NCBI RefSeq assembly: GCF_037949795.1
Contig: NZ_CP149933.1
Span: 248,001-312,000, forward strand
Length of the DNA stretch: 64,000 nucleotides
Direction of reading: 5' to 3'
DNA from: Thioclava sp. GXIMD2076
GTDB lineage: Bacteria; Pseudomonadota; Alphaproteobacteria; Rhodobacterales; Rhodobacteraceae
Numbering within the stretch: the first letter of the stretch is position 1; every line of letters starts with the position of its first letter. Shown in pieces: positions 8,906-18,091 of this stretch. The notes under the pieces were generated by a model. That model had not been told where the DNA came from, did not search any database, and saw only the letters and a program-made list of their open reading frames with translations. A program made the position numbers and the translations under genes.

Positions 8906-9040
8906 CGCTTTCGAGGCCCCGGCCACCGCCACGGTATTTGCTGGTAACCGAAGTTATGTAATTCAACTCGAGAAATTTCAGGCATTGATCCATACGCCGT
9001 TTATGTGGCACATCACTTGACGACAAACGGATGAAGGCAA

Positions 9041-11590
9041 ATGCCGATGATGCTGAAGCGGCTGCGCGGGGCGATGCCCTATATCGTTACAGCGGCCTTG
9101 TTCACTTTAGGTGCCTTCGCGCTTTACCGACTCCTGTCACATGTCAGCATGGCCGAGGTCGGACACCTGATCCGCGCCACACCCGCATCACATATCCTGC
9201 TGGCGCTTCTATGCACGGTCGGTGGCTATGCGGCGCTTGCGGGATATGACTGGTCGGCTTTGCGGTTTATTGGCCGCAAGCTTCCGCTGCCTATCGTGTT
9301 GGCCGGAAGCTTTCTTGGCTATTCGATCGGTAATACAGTCGGCGCCGGTCCCGTGACGGGTGGTGCCGTGCGCTATCGCATCTATTCCGCCATGGGGCTC
9401 TCGGCCTTTGACATTGCGGGGATTTCGCTCTTCTGCTCACTCTCCTTCGGGATTGGTGCTACATTGCTCGGGCTCGGCGCCTTGGCATGGCACCCGCATG
9501 CACTCGGTGCGGTGATTGCCGTGCCGGCGCACTGGATCCGCTGGGGCGCTATCGCCTTCGTGCTGTTCTCGCTGGTCATTCTGACCATCATGGCATGGCG
9601 CAGATCCGGTGTGAATCTGCGGGGCATATCGCTTCAGATGCCCGGACCGGCACTGTCCCTCGGTCAGTTTTTCTTCACGGCTGCAGAGACAATCCTTTCG
9701 GCAGCCACACTCTATATCCTGCTGCCCGCGGACCAGATCGGCTTCGCCACTTTCCTTGCGGTCTTCTCGGCGGCAGTCATGGCGGGCGTGCTTTCCCATG
9801 TGCCGGGCGGAGTGGGGGTTTTCGAGACGGTCATCGTGGCAGCCCTGCCCCATGCCATCCCGCCACAGGAGATCGCGGCGGGCCTGCTTCTTTACCGCTT
9901 TATCTATTATATCCTTCCCTTCACGCTCGCCCTCGCGATGTTGGCACTTGGCGAACTCCGCTTTGTCCGGCACAAGATCACAGGGCCGCTGGTGCCGCTT
10001 TTTCAGGTAGGTCGTGCGCTGACGCCGCTGGCAATCTCTGCCATGACCTTTGTGATTGGCGGGGTGTTGATGATCTTGCCTCTCCTGCCACCCGCCGCGC
10101 CAATGGTCGATGATTTGGCCAATATGCTGCCGCGGATCTTCCTCGAAGGTGGCGTATTGATTTCAAGCGCGATCGGCGCCTGTCTCGTGGTGCTGGCACA
10201 TGGGCTACTCCGCCGCCTATCGGGCGCTTGGTGGATGACACAGGCGGCCTTGCTGGTGGCGCTGCTGGCCAGCCTGCCCCATCGCGGTCATTACGGTCCG
10301 TCGCTGGTGCTGGTGGCGGCCTGCGCCATCCTGCTGGCCACGCGGAGGGAGTTCCACCGCCGCACGCGGCTCACGCAGGATATTCTGGGGCCCCGCTGGT
10401 GCATCCTGATGTTCTGCCTTGCCCTTACACTCGTGATGACCCTGTTCCTTGCCCATGAAAGCGGCGCCGCCGGGGGCGACAGATGGTGGGACTGGGCGAC
10501 CGTCCCAGAAGCCGCACGCGCCTTGCGTGCCGCTTTCATCAGTTTTCTCGTTATGGCGCTGCTGGTCGTCGGCTATGCCCTCAGACCTGGCCGCTTGCAG
10601 CATGGTTTGCCTGGCCGTAGCGAACTCGCACGGGCTGCCGAGATCGTCGACGGCCAAGCGGACCCTAAAGCCAATATCGCATTAAGTAATGATAAATACT
10701 TCATGTTTTCAGATAGCTTTAATAGTTTCTTAATGTATCGCATTCAGAGGGGGAGCTGGGTGGCGTTACACGAACCCGTGGGTTCTGAAGACGAGATATC
10801 GGGATTGCTTTGGGCCTTCCAGGACGCGGCCCATGCAGCAGGGGCGCAACCTCTTTTCTACGGGGTGCGTGAAAACTCCGCGCCGCGCTGGCCGGATATG
10901 GGGCTTGCGATGCACAGGCTGGGGGAAGAGGCCGTCCTGCCCCTTTCCCGCTTCGACCTAGAGGCGGAGCGTTATCATGGATTGCGTGAGGCTTATCACC
11001 GCGCCTGCGCCAGCGAACTCTCGTTCGAGATCGTCAGCCCACCCCATTCCCCCGAGCGCCTTGCCCGGTTGCGGGAGATTTCTGATGCCTGGGGCGCGTG
11101 CCGCGTCAGCCTCGGAAAGCGGTTCTCGGTTGGGTATTTCTCCTCGGATTACCTCAACAGGATGCCGCTTGCGCTGGTCTCGTCGGGCGGCAGGATCGTG
11201 GGCTTTGCCGTGTTCTGGACGACTTCGGCCAGATCGCGCGCCTCGGTCGATCTGATCCGCTATCTTCCCGAATGCGATGGCGATTTTACGACCTTCCTGC
11301 TGACGGGCCTCTGTCTCCATTGCAAGGCCGAAGGATATCAGAGTGTCCTTCTCGGGACCGTGGCCCTGTCGGGGCTTGAGACGCCGCGCGGTGTGCGCCT
11401 GTCCAACCGGCTCGGCGCATTCATCGCCCGTCATGGCGTTTCATTCGAGGAAATGGCTCGCCTGCGCCAGCGTCTGGAGCAGTTCTCTCCTGATTGGGAG
11501 CCGCTTTTCCTTGCGCTCCCGCCCCGTGCCAATGCCAAAACGACCGCCACCGATCTTCTGGCTCTGATCAACGGGCCGCATCCGGAGTGA
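9041..11590 (+). CDS. mprF: Bifunctional phosphatidylglycerol aminoacyltransferase/flippase (MprF-like)
   Basis: An 849-aa protein of the usual MprF length. MprF transfers lysine (or another amino acid) from aminoacyl-tRNA to phosphatidylglycerol and flips the lipid to the outer leaflet, which reduces binding of cationic peptides. The N-terminal ~530 residues form many membrane segments, including the VPGGVGVFETVI motif of the flippase part. The C-terminal ~300 residues are the soluble DUF2156 synthase domain (RFSVGYFSSDYLNRMP region). The start is uncertain: ATG codons lie at 9041, 9047 and 9050, and GAAGG at 9033-9037 fits 9047 better. A short AT-rich codon island lies at about 10680-10740, between the domains. 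The amino-acid specificity cannot be read from the sequence. Confidence 0.88.
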   Translation: MPMMLKRLRGAMPYIVTAALFTLGAFALYRLLSHVSMAEVGHLIRATPASHILLALLCTVGGYAALAGYDWSALRFIGRKLPLPIVLAGSFLGYSIGNTVGAGPVTGGAVRYRIYSAMGLSAFDIAGISLFCSLSFGIGATLLGLGALAWHPHALGAVIAVPAHWIRWGAIAFVLFSLVILTIMAWRRSGVNLRGISLQMPGPALSLGQFFFTAAETILSAATLYILLPADQIGFATFLAVFSAAVMAGVLSHVPGGVGVFETVIVAALPHAIPPQEIAAGLLLYRFIYYILPFTLALAMLALGELRFVRHKITGPLVPLFQVGRALTPLAISAMTFVIGGVLMILPLLPPAAPMVDDLANMLPRIFLEGGVLISSAIGACLVVLAHGLLRRLSGAWWMTQAALLVALLASLPHRGHYGPSLVLVAACAILLATRREFHRRTRLTQDILGPRWCILMFCLALTLVMTLFLAHESGAAGGDRWWDWATVPEAARALRAAFISFLVMALLVVGYALRPGRLQHGLPGRSELARAAEIVDGQADPKANIALSNDKYFMFSDSFNSFLMYRIQRGSWVALHEPVGSEDEISGLLWAFQDAAHAAGAQPLFYGVRENSAPRWPDMGLAMHRLGEEAVLPLSRFDLEAERYHGLREAYHRACASELSFEIVSPPHSPERLARLREISDAWGACRVSLGKRFSVGYFSSDYLNRMPLALVSSGGRIVGFAVFWTTSARSRASVDLIRYLPECDGDFTTFLLTGLCLHCKAEGYQSVLLGTVALSGLETPRGVRLSNRLGAFIARHGVSFEEMARLRQRLEQFSPDWEPLFLALPPRANAKTTATDLLALINGPHPE

Positions 11591-11605
11591 ACGCCGGATA
11601 GAATA

Positions 11606-11633
11606 AGGGCCACCGGATCGCTCCGGTGACCCT
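11606..11633. terminator. Bidirectional stem-loop between mprF and tctA
   Basis: AGGG-C-CACCGGA (11606-11617) pairs with TCCGGTG-A-CCCT (11622-11633) around a TCGC loop, with one C/A mismatch. It sits between two convergent genes and probably ends both transcripts. Confidence 0.65.
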
Positions 11634-11646
11634 CGTCGCGCGGTGG

Positions 11647-13185
11647 TCAGTCCTTGATCGAACCGATCTCGTCCTTGCGCTCGTGGATACCGGCCTTGAC
11701 CTTGCGCCCCACGATGATCGGCATTGCGAAACCGATGAGCGCGATCACCCAAAGCGCGATCGAGAGAGGGCTGTCGATCAGGGTGAACCAGTTGCCATTG
11801 TCGATTTCCACGGCACGGCGCAGGTTATTTTCCATCGCATTTCCCAGAAGCGTGCCGAGGATGATCGGGACCAGCGGGATGTCGAGCTTGCGCAGGATCC
11901 AGCCTGCCACGCCGAAGCCGATCATTACCAGAAGGTCGAAACTGGAGCCGGAGATCCCGTAGATCCCCACGAAGGACACCATAGCCACAACCGGCATCAG
12001 GACCTTTGGCGGGATCAGCAGCAGACGGGTGAACAGGCCCACCATCGGGATATTCAGTGCAAGAAGCATGAAGTTCGCGATGAAGAGCGCAGCGATCAGG
12101 CCCCAGACGACATCGGGATTGTTGGCAAATAGTAGCGGACCCGGGGTGATGTTGAGCGACAGAAGCACGGCCAGAAGCACGGCGGTCGTCCCCGAGCCGG
12201 GCACACCCAGCGCCAGCATCGGCACCAGCGCACCACCGGCTGCGGCATTGTTGCCAGCCTCGGGCGCTGCCACACCGCGCGGATCGCCTTTACCGAACGT
12301 CTTGTTCTTATCCGACATCCGCTTTTCGAGCGAATAGGCAAGGAAGGAGCCCAGCGAGGCACCCGCCCCCGGCAGAACGCCCGCGAGGAAACCCACGAAG
12401 GTCGAGCGCAGCATGGTCGGGGTGGTTTCCTTGACCATCTTCATCGGCGGCAGGATGCGACCGATTTTCAGGGCTTTGCCTTTTGCATCCGAACCACCGT
12501 GACGCTCTTCGAGGAAGATGAACACTTCCGAAAGTGCGAAAAGACCCACAATTGCTACGAGAAAATCGAGCCCGTCATAGAGATGGACCTCGCCGAAGGT
12601 GAAGCGCGGCACACCCGTTTGGGTATCCACGCCGATCATGGCAAGGCCAAGGCCGAGGGCCGCGGCAAAAGCGGATTTCGCCTGATTGGTCGAGCTGACA
12701 CCACCGAGCGTCATGAAGGCCAGCGCGAAGAGCGCGAAATATTCGGCAGGTCCGAACAACAGCGCGATCTTCACCAGCTGCGGTGCCAGCACGATGAGGC
12801 CCCAGGTTGCGAAGAAAGAGCCCACGAAGGAGGCGATGCCCGAAATCGAGAGTGCCTCGCCCGCCATGCCTTTCTTGGCCATCGGGTGTCCGTCGAGACA
12901 GGTCATCATCGCAGGCTCGTCGCCCGGGATATTCAGCAAGATGGACGAGATCCGCCCGCCATACATCGCCCCGTAATAGACCGAGGTCAGCAGGATCAGC
13001 GAGGGCGTGGCCCCGAGGCCCAGCGTGAAGGCCAGCGGGATCAGGATCGCCACGCCATTCGACGGGCCAAGACCGGGCAGCGCGCCCATGATCGTGCCGA
13101 GGAAGCAGCCCATCAGCGCAAGCGCGAGGTTCTGCCATGTGAGAGCGACTGCAAAACCGTCGCCAAGTTGGGAAAGAAGATCCAT
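11647..13185 (-). CDS. tctA: Tripartite tricarboxylate transporter, large permease TctA
   Basis: Large membrane subunit (512 aa) of a TTT-family importer for citrate or another carboxylate. The family motif GALPGLGPSNG is at residues 34-44, and about 11-12 membrane segments follow. The start ATG at 13185 has GAGGAG upstream; a longer frame to 13239 lacks support. It is the last gene of tctC-tctB-tctA, 10 bases after tctB. Uptake depends on the periplasmic TctC and on an ion gradient. Confidence 0.93.
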   Translation of the reverse strand: MDLLSQLGDGFAVALTWQNLALALMGCFLGTIMGALPGLGPSNGVAILIPLAFTLGLGATPSLILLTSVYYGAMYGGRISSILLNIPGDEPAMMTCLDGHPMAKKGMAGEALSISGIASFVGSFFATWGLIVLAPQLVKIALLFGPAEYFALFALAFMTLGGVSSTNQAKSAFAAALGLGLAMIGVDTQTGVPRFTFGEVHLYDGLDFLVAIVGLFALSEVFIFLEERHGGSDAKGKALKIGRILPPMKMVKETTPTMLRSTFVGFLAGVLPGAGASLGSFLAYSLEKRMSDKNKTFGKGDPRGVAAPEAGNNAAAGGALVPMLALGVPGSGTTAVLLAVLLSLNITPGPLLFANNPDVVWGLIAALFIANFMLLALNIPMVGLFTRLLLIPPKVLMPVVAMVSFVGIYGISGSSFDLLVMIGFGVAGWILRKLDIPLVPIILGTLLGNAMENNLRRAVEIDNGNWFTLIDSPLSIALWVIALIGFAMPIIVGRKVKAGIHERKDEIGSIKD

Positions 13186-13195
13186 AGGTGGCTCC

Positions 13196-13627
13196 TCAGA
13201 AACCGAGCGGGCCGCGCGCGAGCGACAGGCCGAGCACAAGATGGAAGATCACATAGATACCGACCGAGGTTCCGATCCCCGTGAGCACGGCCCAGAGGAT
13301 CGCATTGCCAAGACGCCAACTGAGATAGGCAGCTGCAAAAGCGGTGGCAAAGACGAAACCGATGACCGGCAGCAACTCGGCATAGAGCACCATGACAACG
13401 ACAGCGGCGGCAATCTCGGCGATACGCGCGAAGTTCGGCCATGCCGGATCGGGATCGGGCTTGAACGCGATGACGGCGCTCGAGATGCCGAGGATCGCGG
13501 CAATGATCAGCGGGAAGGCCTTGGGGCCTACGACATCCGACAGGAAGCTTTCCTCGATCAGGGTTGCCGAATAGGCAAAGCCGATCGCCAGAAGCAGGCC
13601 GAAGATGCCGAAGATGCGGTCACTCAT
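13196..13627 (-). CDS. tctB: Tripartite tricarboxylate transporter, small permease TctB
   Basis: Small membrane subunit, 143 aa, with four predicted membrane segments as is normal for TctB. The ATG at 13627 has AAGGAG upstream; an in-frame start eight codons earlier is less likely. It lies between tctC and tctA in the usual order. TctB sequences are weakly conserved, so the call rests on size, topology and position. Confidence 0.9.
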   Translation of the reverse strand: MSDRIFGIFGLLLAIGFAYSATLIEESFLSDVVGPKAFPLIIAAILGISSAVIAFKPDPDPAWPNFARIAEIAAAVVVMVLYAELLPVIGFVFATAFAAAYLSWRLGNAILWAVLTGIGTSVGIYVIFHLVLGLSLARGPLGF

Positions 13628-13663
13628 GACGATCTCCTTGCAAACAGACATGAATTGGGAGAC

Positions 13664-13712
13664 GGGCGCCGCGTGGAAGCGGCGCCCGGGAGGACAGGGT
13701 CGGAAACGACCC
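13664..13712 (-). promoter_or_regulatory. Two stem-loops in the tctC-tctB gap
   Basis: GGGCGCCGC (13664-13672) pairs with GCGGCGCCC (13679-13687), and GGGTCG (13697-13702) pairs with CGACCC (13707-13712) around a 4-base loop (GAAA on the + strand, TTTC on the transcript). They lie directly after tctC in transcription order. Such structures usually protect or terminate the upstream message, so that the binding protein is made in excess over the permeases. Confidence 0.7.
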
Positions 13713-13720
13713 CGGGAGGA

Positions 13721-14707
13721 TTACTTGATGATCCCGATCTTGCGCGAGATCTCCTGGATCTCGGCGACGTTCTCTTTGACGAACGCGTCGAACTCCGCGC
13801 CTTGCAGATCGAGCGGTGCGATGCCGTTGGCTTCCATCGTGGTTTTCCACTCGTCGGAGGCATACATCTCACCGACTTTTTTCACCCAGCCGTTATAGGC
13901 CTCGTCCGACATGCCACCCGGTGCGTAGAACCCGCGCCAGTTGGCACCGATCGCATCCACGCCCTGCTCTTTCGCGGTGGGATAATCGGCAAATTCGCCT
14001 TCCAGACGCTCGGGAGCCAGCACGGCGATCACGCGGATATCGCCTGATTCGACGAAGCCCTTGGCCTCGGAAAGATCGCCGGTGAAGGCTTGGACCGATC
14101 CTGCCAGAAGCTGGGTCACAGCCTCGCCACCGCCATCGAAGGCGATATATTTGACCTTGCGGACATCCTCGATGCCATAGGCATCGGCCGCGATCAGCAC
14201 CTTGAGGTGATCCCAACCGCCCACAGCAGAACCACCGGCAACCGAAATGCTGCGCGGATCTTCTTTTATCATATCAAGAAGTTGCGGCAGGTCTTTGATG
14301 TCGCTATTTTTGGCCACAGCGATCACGCCGTAATCGGCACCGATCGAGCCGACCCAGCGGACCTGATCGACGGTATTGCCCGGATAGGCGCCCTGCGCCA
14401 GACGGGTCGCGGTGGCCGAAGAGGCTGCAGTGATCAGGTCATCCGAGGTCGCGCGTTTGTTGACGACTTCGGCAAAGGCCACACCACCGCCGCCACCGGC
14501 GAGGTTGACGACCTGCATGGTCTTGTTGATCAGACCCAGATCCTGCAGGGTCTTGCCGACCTGACGGCAGGTGAAGTCCCAGCCGCCGCCCGGATTTGCG
14601 GGGGCGATGCATTCGGGGGCTTCGGGTTGGAAGTCCTGTGCGCCAGCGGCGAAAGTCGATGCACCGAGCACGGCGGCAGCAAGGGTCAGGCGGGTTGCCT
14701 TGAACAT
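13721..14707 (-). CDS. tctC: Tripartite tricarboxylate transporter substrate-binding protein TctC
   Basis: Periplasmic binding protein, 328 aa, of the Bug/TctC family. It has a signal peptide (MFKATRLTLAAAVLGASTFAAGA, then QDF). The mature part shows the family features: NPGGGWD near residue 39-45 at the ligand-binding loop and a C-terminal helix region. The start has GGAGG upstream. It is first in the operon and divergent from the sensor system tctDE, which likely controls it. The ligand is a carboxylate; citrate or tricarballylate is only the family default. Confidence 0.92.
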   Translation of the reverse strand: MFKATRLTLAAAVLGASTFAAGAQDFQPEAPECIAPANPGGGWDFTCRQVGKTLQDLGLINKTMQVVNLAGGGGGVAFAEVVNKRATSDDLITAASSATATRLAQGAYPGNTVDQVRWVGSIGADYGVIAVAKNSDIKDLPQLLDMIKEDPRSISVAGGSAVGGWDHLKVLIAADAYGIEDVRKVKYIAFDGGGEAVTQLLAGSVQAFTGDLSEAKGFVESGDIRVIAVLAPERLEGEFADYPTAKEQGVDAIGANWRGFYAPGGMSDEAYNGWVKKVGEMYASDEWKTTMEANGIAPLDLQGAEFDAFVKENVAEIQEISRKIGIIK

Positions 14708-14899
14708 ATGATTTCCTCCAGATTCCTATGCGGGCAGGCCCTCCAGCCCGGTCATCCGCATTCCCCGTGAGTCTGCGCTTTGCAGACCCCTCCTCTCGGG
14801 GGTAGAAGGAGACTAGCAATCGAACCTGTCACGAACCTGTCATTGCGCGGGGCCTGCGACAGGAAATGACAGCCACGAATAAAAAGGTTTAGCGGAAAC
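14708..14899. promoter_or_regulatory. tctC/tctD divergent control region with tandem 11-bp repeat
   Basis: A 192-base region between divergent tctC and tctD. CGAACCTGTCA occurs twice head to tail (14821-14831 and 14832-14842). An inverted half-site TGACAG lies at 14867-14872. Direct repeats with an 11-bp period match how OmpR-family response regulators bind as head-to-tail dimers, so this is the probable TctD box. Confidence 0.65.
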
Positions 14900-15571
14900 A
14901 TGCGCGTGTTGATGGTCGAAGACACCGAAGATCTGGCGGAAACCGTCGTCACGCGCTTTGCCAAATCCGGTATTGCCTGTGATCATGCGCCGACATTGGG
15001 CGATGCGCAGGATTTCCTGCGCGTGCAGCGCTATGATGCAATGGTGCTTGACCTCAACCTGCCCGACGGGTCTGGTCAGTCGTTGCTGCGCAGCCTGCGT
15101 GGGCGCGGCGACCGCCTGCCCGTTCTGGTGTTGACCGCGCTTTATTCGGTGGATGATCGTGTGAATACGCTCGATCTGGGGGCCGATGACTATCTGGTCA
15201 AACCGTTTGATCAGCGCGAGCTGGAGGCCCGGCTTCGCGCCCTGATGCGCCGCGAGACCGAGCAGAAATCGGATGCGATCCGGTTTGGCCCGCTCCATTA
15301 TTCCTCGGCGCAGATGAGTGGCACACTGAATGGTCAGCGCCTTGCCCTCACACGGCGCGAGGCCACGCTTCTGGGTATATTCCTGCGCCATCCTGACCAG
15401 ATCCTTGGTAAGGAGCGCCTCTATGACGGGCTCTTTACGCTGGAGGATGCCGATGTAGGGCTGAATGCGATCGAGCTTTACGTCGCGCGGCTGCGGCGCA
15501 AACTGGCAGGCAGTGGCGTGGCGATCGCCACCGAACGCGGTATCGGCTACCGGATCACGCTGGATGGATAG
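14900..15571 (+). CDS. tctD: OmpR-family response regulator TctD
   Basis: A 223-aa response regulator. The receiver domain covers residues 1-115 with acidic E7/D8, the phosphorylatable D51 in MVLDLNLPDG, and the LTA and KPF motifs. The C-terminal half is a winged-helix Trans_reg_C domain. It overlaps the histidine kinase start by 8 bases and faces tctC, which marks it as the regulator of this transporter. It probably binds the tandem repeat just upstream. Confidence 0.9.
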   Translation: MRVLMVEDTEDLAETVVTRFAKSGIACDHAPTLGDAQDFLRVQRYDAMVLDLNLPDGSGQSLLRSLRGRGDRLPVLVLTALYSVDDRVNTLDLGADDYLVKPFDQRELEARLRALMRRETEQKSDAIRFGPLHYSSAQMSGTLNGQRLALTRREATLLGIFLRHPDQILGKERLYDGLFTLEDADVGLNAIELYVARLRRKLAGSGVAIATERGIGYRITLDG

Positions 15572-16976
15572 GCCGCTCCACCGCTCCACTGGCTCGCTGC
15601 AGGGGCGTATTTTACGGGCGGTGATGTCGCTCATGCTTCTGGGTATGGTGCTCGTGGCCGCGACCGTCTGGATCAACGGCCGACAGGCGGCATGGGACAG
15701 TTATGACCGTCTCTTGCTCGGCGCCGCCAATGACATCGCGGAATCGATCTTTATCCAGAATGGACACCCCGTCGTCGATCTGCCGGTTTCAGCCTTCGAA
15801 CTGCTGGCGCAGGCGCGCGACGACCGGATCGCTTATGCCGTGCGCGGGCCGCATCACCAGCTGATCACCGGCTATGCCGATACGCCTTTTGCTGCGGATA
15901 CGCGGCCCAACCGCAACGGAGAGCAGCTTTTCGATGCGCCTATGCAGGGCGAGCCGGCGCGCTATGTCGAGATCACCCGCCTCTTTGCCGAGCGGAATTT
16001 CTCGGGGGCTGTGCATATCTCCGTGGGACAGACCCTGCGCGCGCGCAAGGACATGACGCTGCATCTGGTCACCGATGCGCTCTGGCCTGCGGCGATTGCG
16101 GGGGTGCTGCTGCTGGTCTCGGCCTATGTCATCATCCATGTCGCGCTGCGTCCCGTGGAGAAGATCGCCGCTGATCTGGCCACCCGCGACCCCTATGACC
16201 TGACACCTGTGCCCACAGAGAATGTCCCCGCCGAGATCGAGGTGATGCTGGCGGGCGTCAACCGTTTCATGGCGCGTCTCGAGCGACAACTCGAAATGAT
16301 GCGCAACCTGATCTCCGATAGCGCCCATCAGCTGCGCACGCCCGTCGCCGCGATCCGTGCGCAGGCCGAGGCCATCCATGAGACCACCGATCCCGAGCTG
16401 CGCCAGCGCCAGATCGAGCGGCTCACACGGCGCACGCGCTCTCTGGGGCGGCTCCTCGACCAGCTACTGTCACGCGCCATGGTCACCCATCGCACCGACA
16501 GCATCCCCCGCGCACCGCTCGATCTACGGGATGTGGCGCTCGAGGTGCTGGAACACCATGACCACCGGCCCGAGCTGGATCTGCGCTTCGAGATCGGCCC
16601 CGACCCTGTCGTGGTGGCCGCCGATGCCTTCTCTTTGGAACAGGCGCTTGGTAATCTGGTGTCGAACGCGCTGACCCATGGCAAGGCGCCGGTGACCATC
16701 GGCACCGCATTGGAGGGCTCCCTCGCCTGCCTGTGGGTCGCCGATGCCGGACCGGGACCGGCAGAGGATCTGACCGACAGGCTGGGCCAGCGCTTTGCCC
16801 GTTCGCATGGCTCGGCCGAGGGCGGCTCGGGTATCGGGCTGTCGATCGTCTATGCGGTGGCCCATGCGTTCGGGGGCGGAATCCGGACCGAGCAGAGCGA
16901 TCATGGCTTCCGCATCAGCCTTGTGCTGCCCGCAGCAAACCTGCACACCACCTCCTCCGAAAGCACCCCGCAATGA
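15564..16976 (+). CDS. tctE: Sensor histidine kinase TctE
   Basis: A 470-aa inner-membrane kinase. Membrane segments are at about residues 15-37 and 170-192 and flank a periplasmic sensor domain; then come HAMP, DHp with the phospho-accepting H255 in SDSAHQLRTP, and the HATPase domain with LGNLVSNALTHG, DAGPGP and GSGIGLSIV boxes. The ATG at 15564 overlaps the tctD end by 8 bases; a longer frame from 15465 lies inside tctD and is rejected. It partners TctD, and its stop overlaps the next gene (ATGA). Confidence 0.9.
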   Translation: MDRPLHRSTGSLQGRILRAVMSLMLLGMVLVAATVWINGRQAAWDSYDRLLLGAANDIAESIFIQNGHPVVDLPVSAFELLAQARDDRIAYAVRGPHHQLITGYADTPFAADTRPNRNGEQLFDAPMQGEPARYVEITRLFAERNFSGAVHISVGQTLRARKDMTLHLVTDALWPAAIAGVLLLVSAYVIIHVALRPVEKIAADLATRDPYDLTPVPTENVPAEIEVMLAGVNRFMARLERQLEMMRNLISDSAHQLRTPVAAIRAQAEAIHETTDPELRQRQIERLTRRTRSLGRLLDQLLSRAMVTHRTDSIPRAPLDLRDVALEVLEHHDHRPELDLRFEIGPDPVVVAADAFSLEQALGNLVSNALTHGKAPVTIGTALEGSLACLWVADAGPGPAEDLTDRLGQRFARSHGSAEGGSGIGLSIVYAVAHAFGGGIRTEQSDHGFRISLVLPAANLHTTSSESTPQ

Positions 16977-18007
16977 CCCGTCTGGTGATCCTGCTCGTTT
17001 GGCTCTGTGCCGGTATGGCCCATGCCGAACCCGAGCTGCGCGGCACGATCGGGCATGGCCCGCAGCCCCTGCTGTTCCGCTCCAATACCGATCTTTCGAT
17101 CATGGGGCCGGTAATCGAGGCTTTCACCGAAGCCAATCCGGATGTGACGGTGCAGTATGAGCAGTGGACGGCCAATGGCCTCTACGAGGCCGCCAGTGCC
17201 GCCTGCCGTGACGGGCGTCAGGGTGGCGATGTGGTGTTTTCATCGGCGGTCCAGCAGATGGTCGAGCTGGTCAATGGCGGATGCGCGCAGCCGCACCAGT
17301 CAGAGGCCACCCGCGCCCTGCCCGCCGCGCGGCGCTGGCGCGACGAGTTGTGGGGGTTGACCGAAGAGCCCTCGGTCATTGTCTATAACAAGCGGTTGAT
17401 CCGCCCCGCGCAGGCACCGCGCGACCGGTTCCAGTTGCTAGATATGATGCGCCGCGAGGATGATCGCTGGTCGGGCCGCTTTGCGACCTATGATATCGAG
17501 CAGTCAGGTCTGGGCTATCTCTTCGCCTATAGCGACAGCCTCGAAGCCACCACGTTCGGGGCGCTCCTTGAGGGTTTTGCCCGCAGCAACGCGGTGGTCA
17601 CCTGCTGCTCGGCGCAGATCATCGACGATGTGTCCTCGGGCAAATTCGCGCTGGCCTATAACATGCTCGGCTCCTATGTCATGAACCATCCCCGCCCGGA
17701 TGTGGCGATGGTGCTGCCCGAGGATTACACGCTCTTCCTCTCGCGTGCCTATATGATCCCCAAACGTGCGCGCCATCCCGAAACGGCCAAACGGCTACTG
17801 GATTTCCTGCTCTCGGCAGACGGGCAGGAGGCGATCCGCGCCGCCGGTCTGATCTTCCCCGACGATCCGCAGGAAAACGGCCTTTTGCCAAGCGCGCGGC
17901 GCTTCATCGGCCTGTCACCGGCGCTGCTGGTGGCGCTTGACCACCATACACGGCGGCGGTTCTCCGATGTCTGGTCGGAAACCTTCACGCGCATCCCTGC
18001 GCCGTGA
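16973..18007 (+). CDS. Periplasmic substrate-binding protein co-encoded with TctDE
   Basis: A 344-aa extracellular solute-binding protein of the ABC type (PF13416/PF13343-like fold). The signal peptide is MTRLVILLVWLCAGMAHA. It starts inside the kinase stop codon (ATGA overlap), so it is translationally coupled to tctE and not to any permease. Conserved features include RSNTDLSIMGPVIEAF near residues 39-54 and the SGKFALAYNMLGSY region. A Cys-Cys pair is seen near residue 209. The context suggests a sensory accessory protein that presents ligand to TctE, as PgtC does in the phosphoglycerate system; that role is inference. Confidence 0.8.
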   Translation: MTRLVILLVWLCAGMAHAEPELRGTIGHGPQPLLFRSNTDLSIMGPVIEAFTEANPDVTVQYEQWTANGLYEAASAACRDGRQGGDVVFSSAVQQMVELVNGGCAQPHQSEATRALPAARRWRDELWGLTEEPSVIVYNKRLIRPAQAPRDRFQLLDMMRREDDRWSGRFATYDIEQSGLGYLFAYSDSLEATTFGALLEGFARSNAVVTCCSAQIIDDVSSGKFALAYNMLGSYVMNHPRPDVAMVLPEDYTLFLSRAYMIPKRARHPETAKRLLDFLLSADGQEAIRAAGLIFPDDPQENGLLPSARRFIGLSPALLVALDHHTRRRFSDVWSETFTRIPAP

Positions 18008-18091
18008 TGCACAAAAGGCCGCACCCCCCACGATTGCACCCGCCCGAAAAGCTGACATAACAAACAAAACCTTTCCGACCCGAGATTTTCC

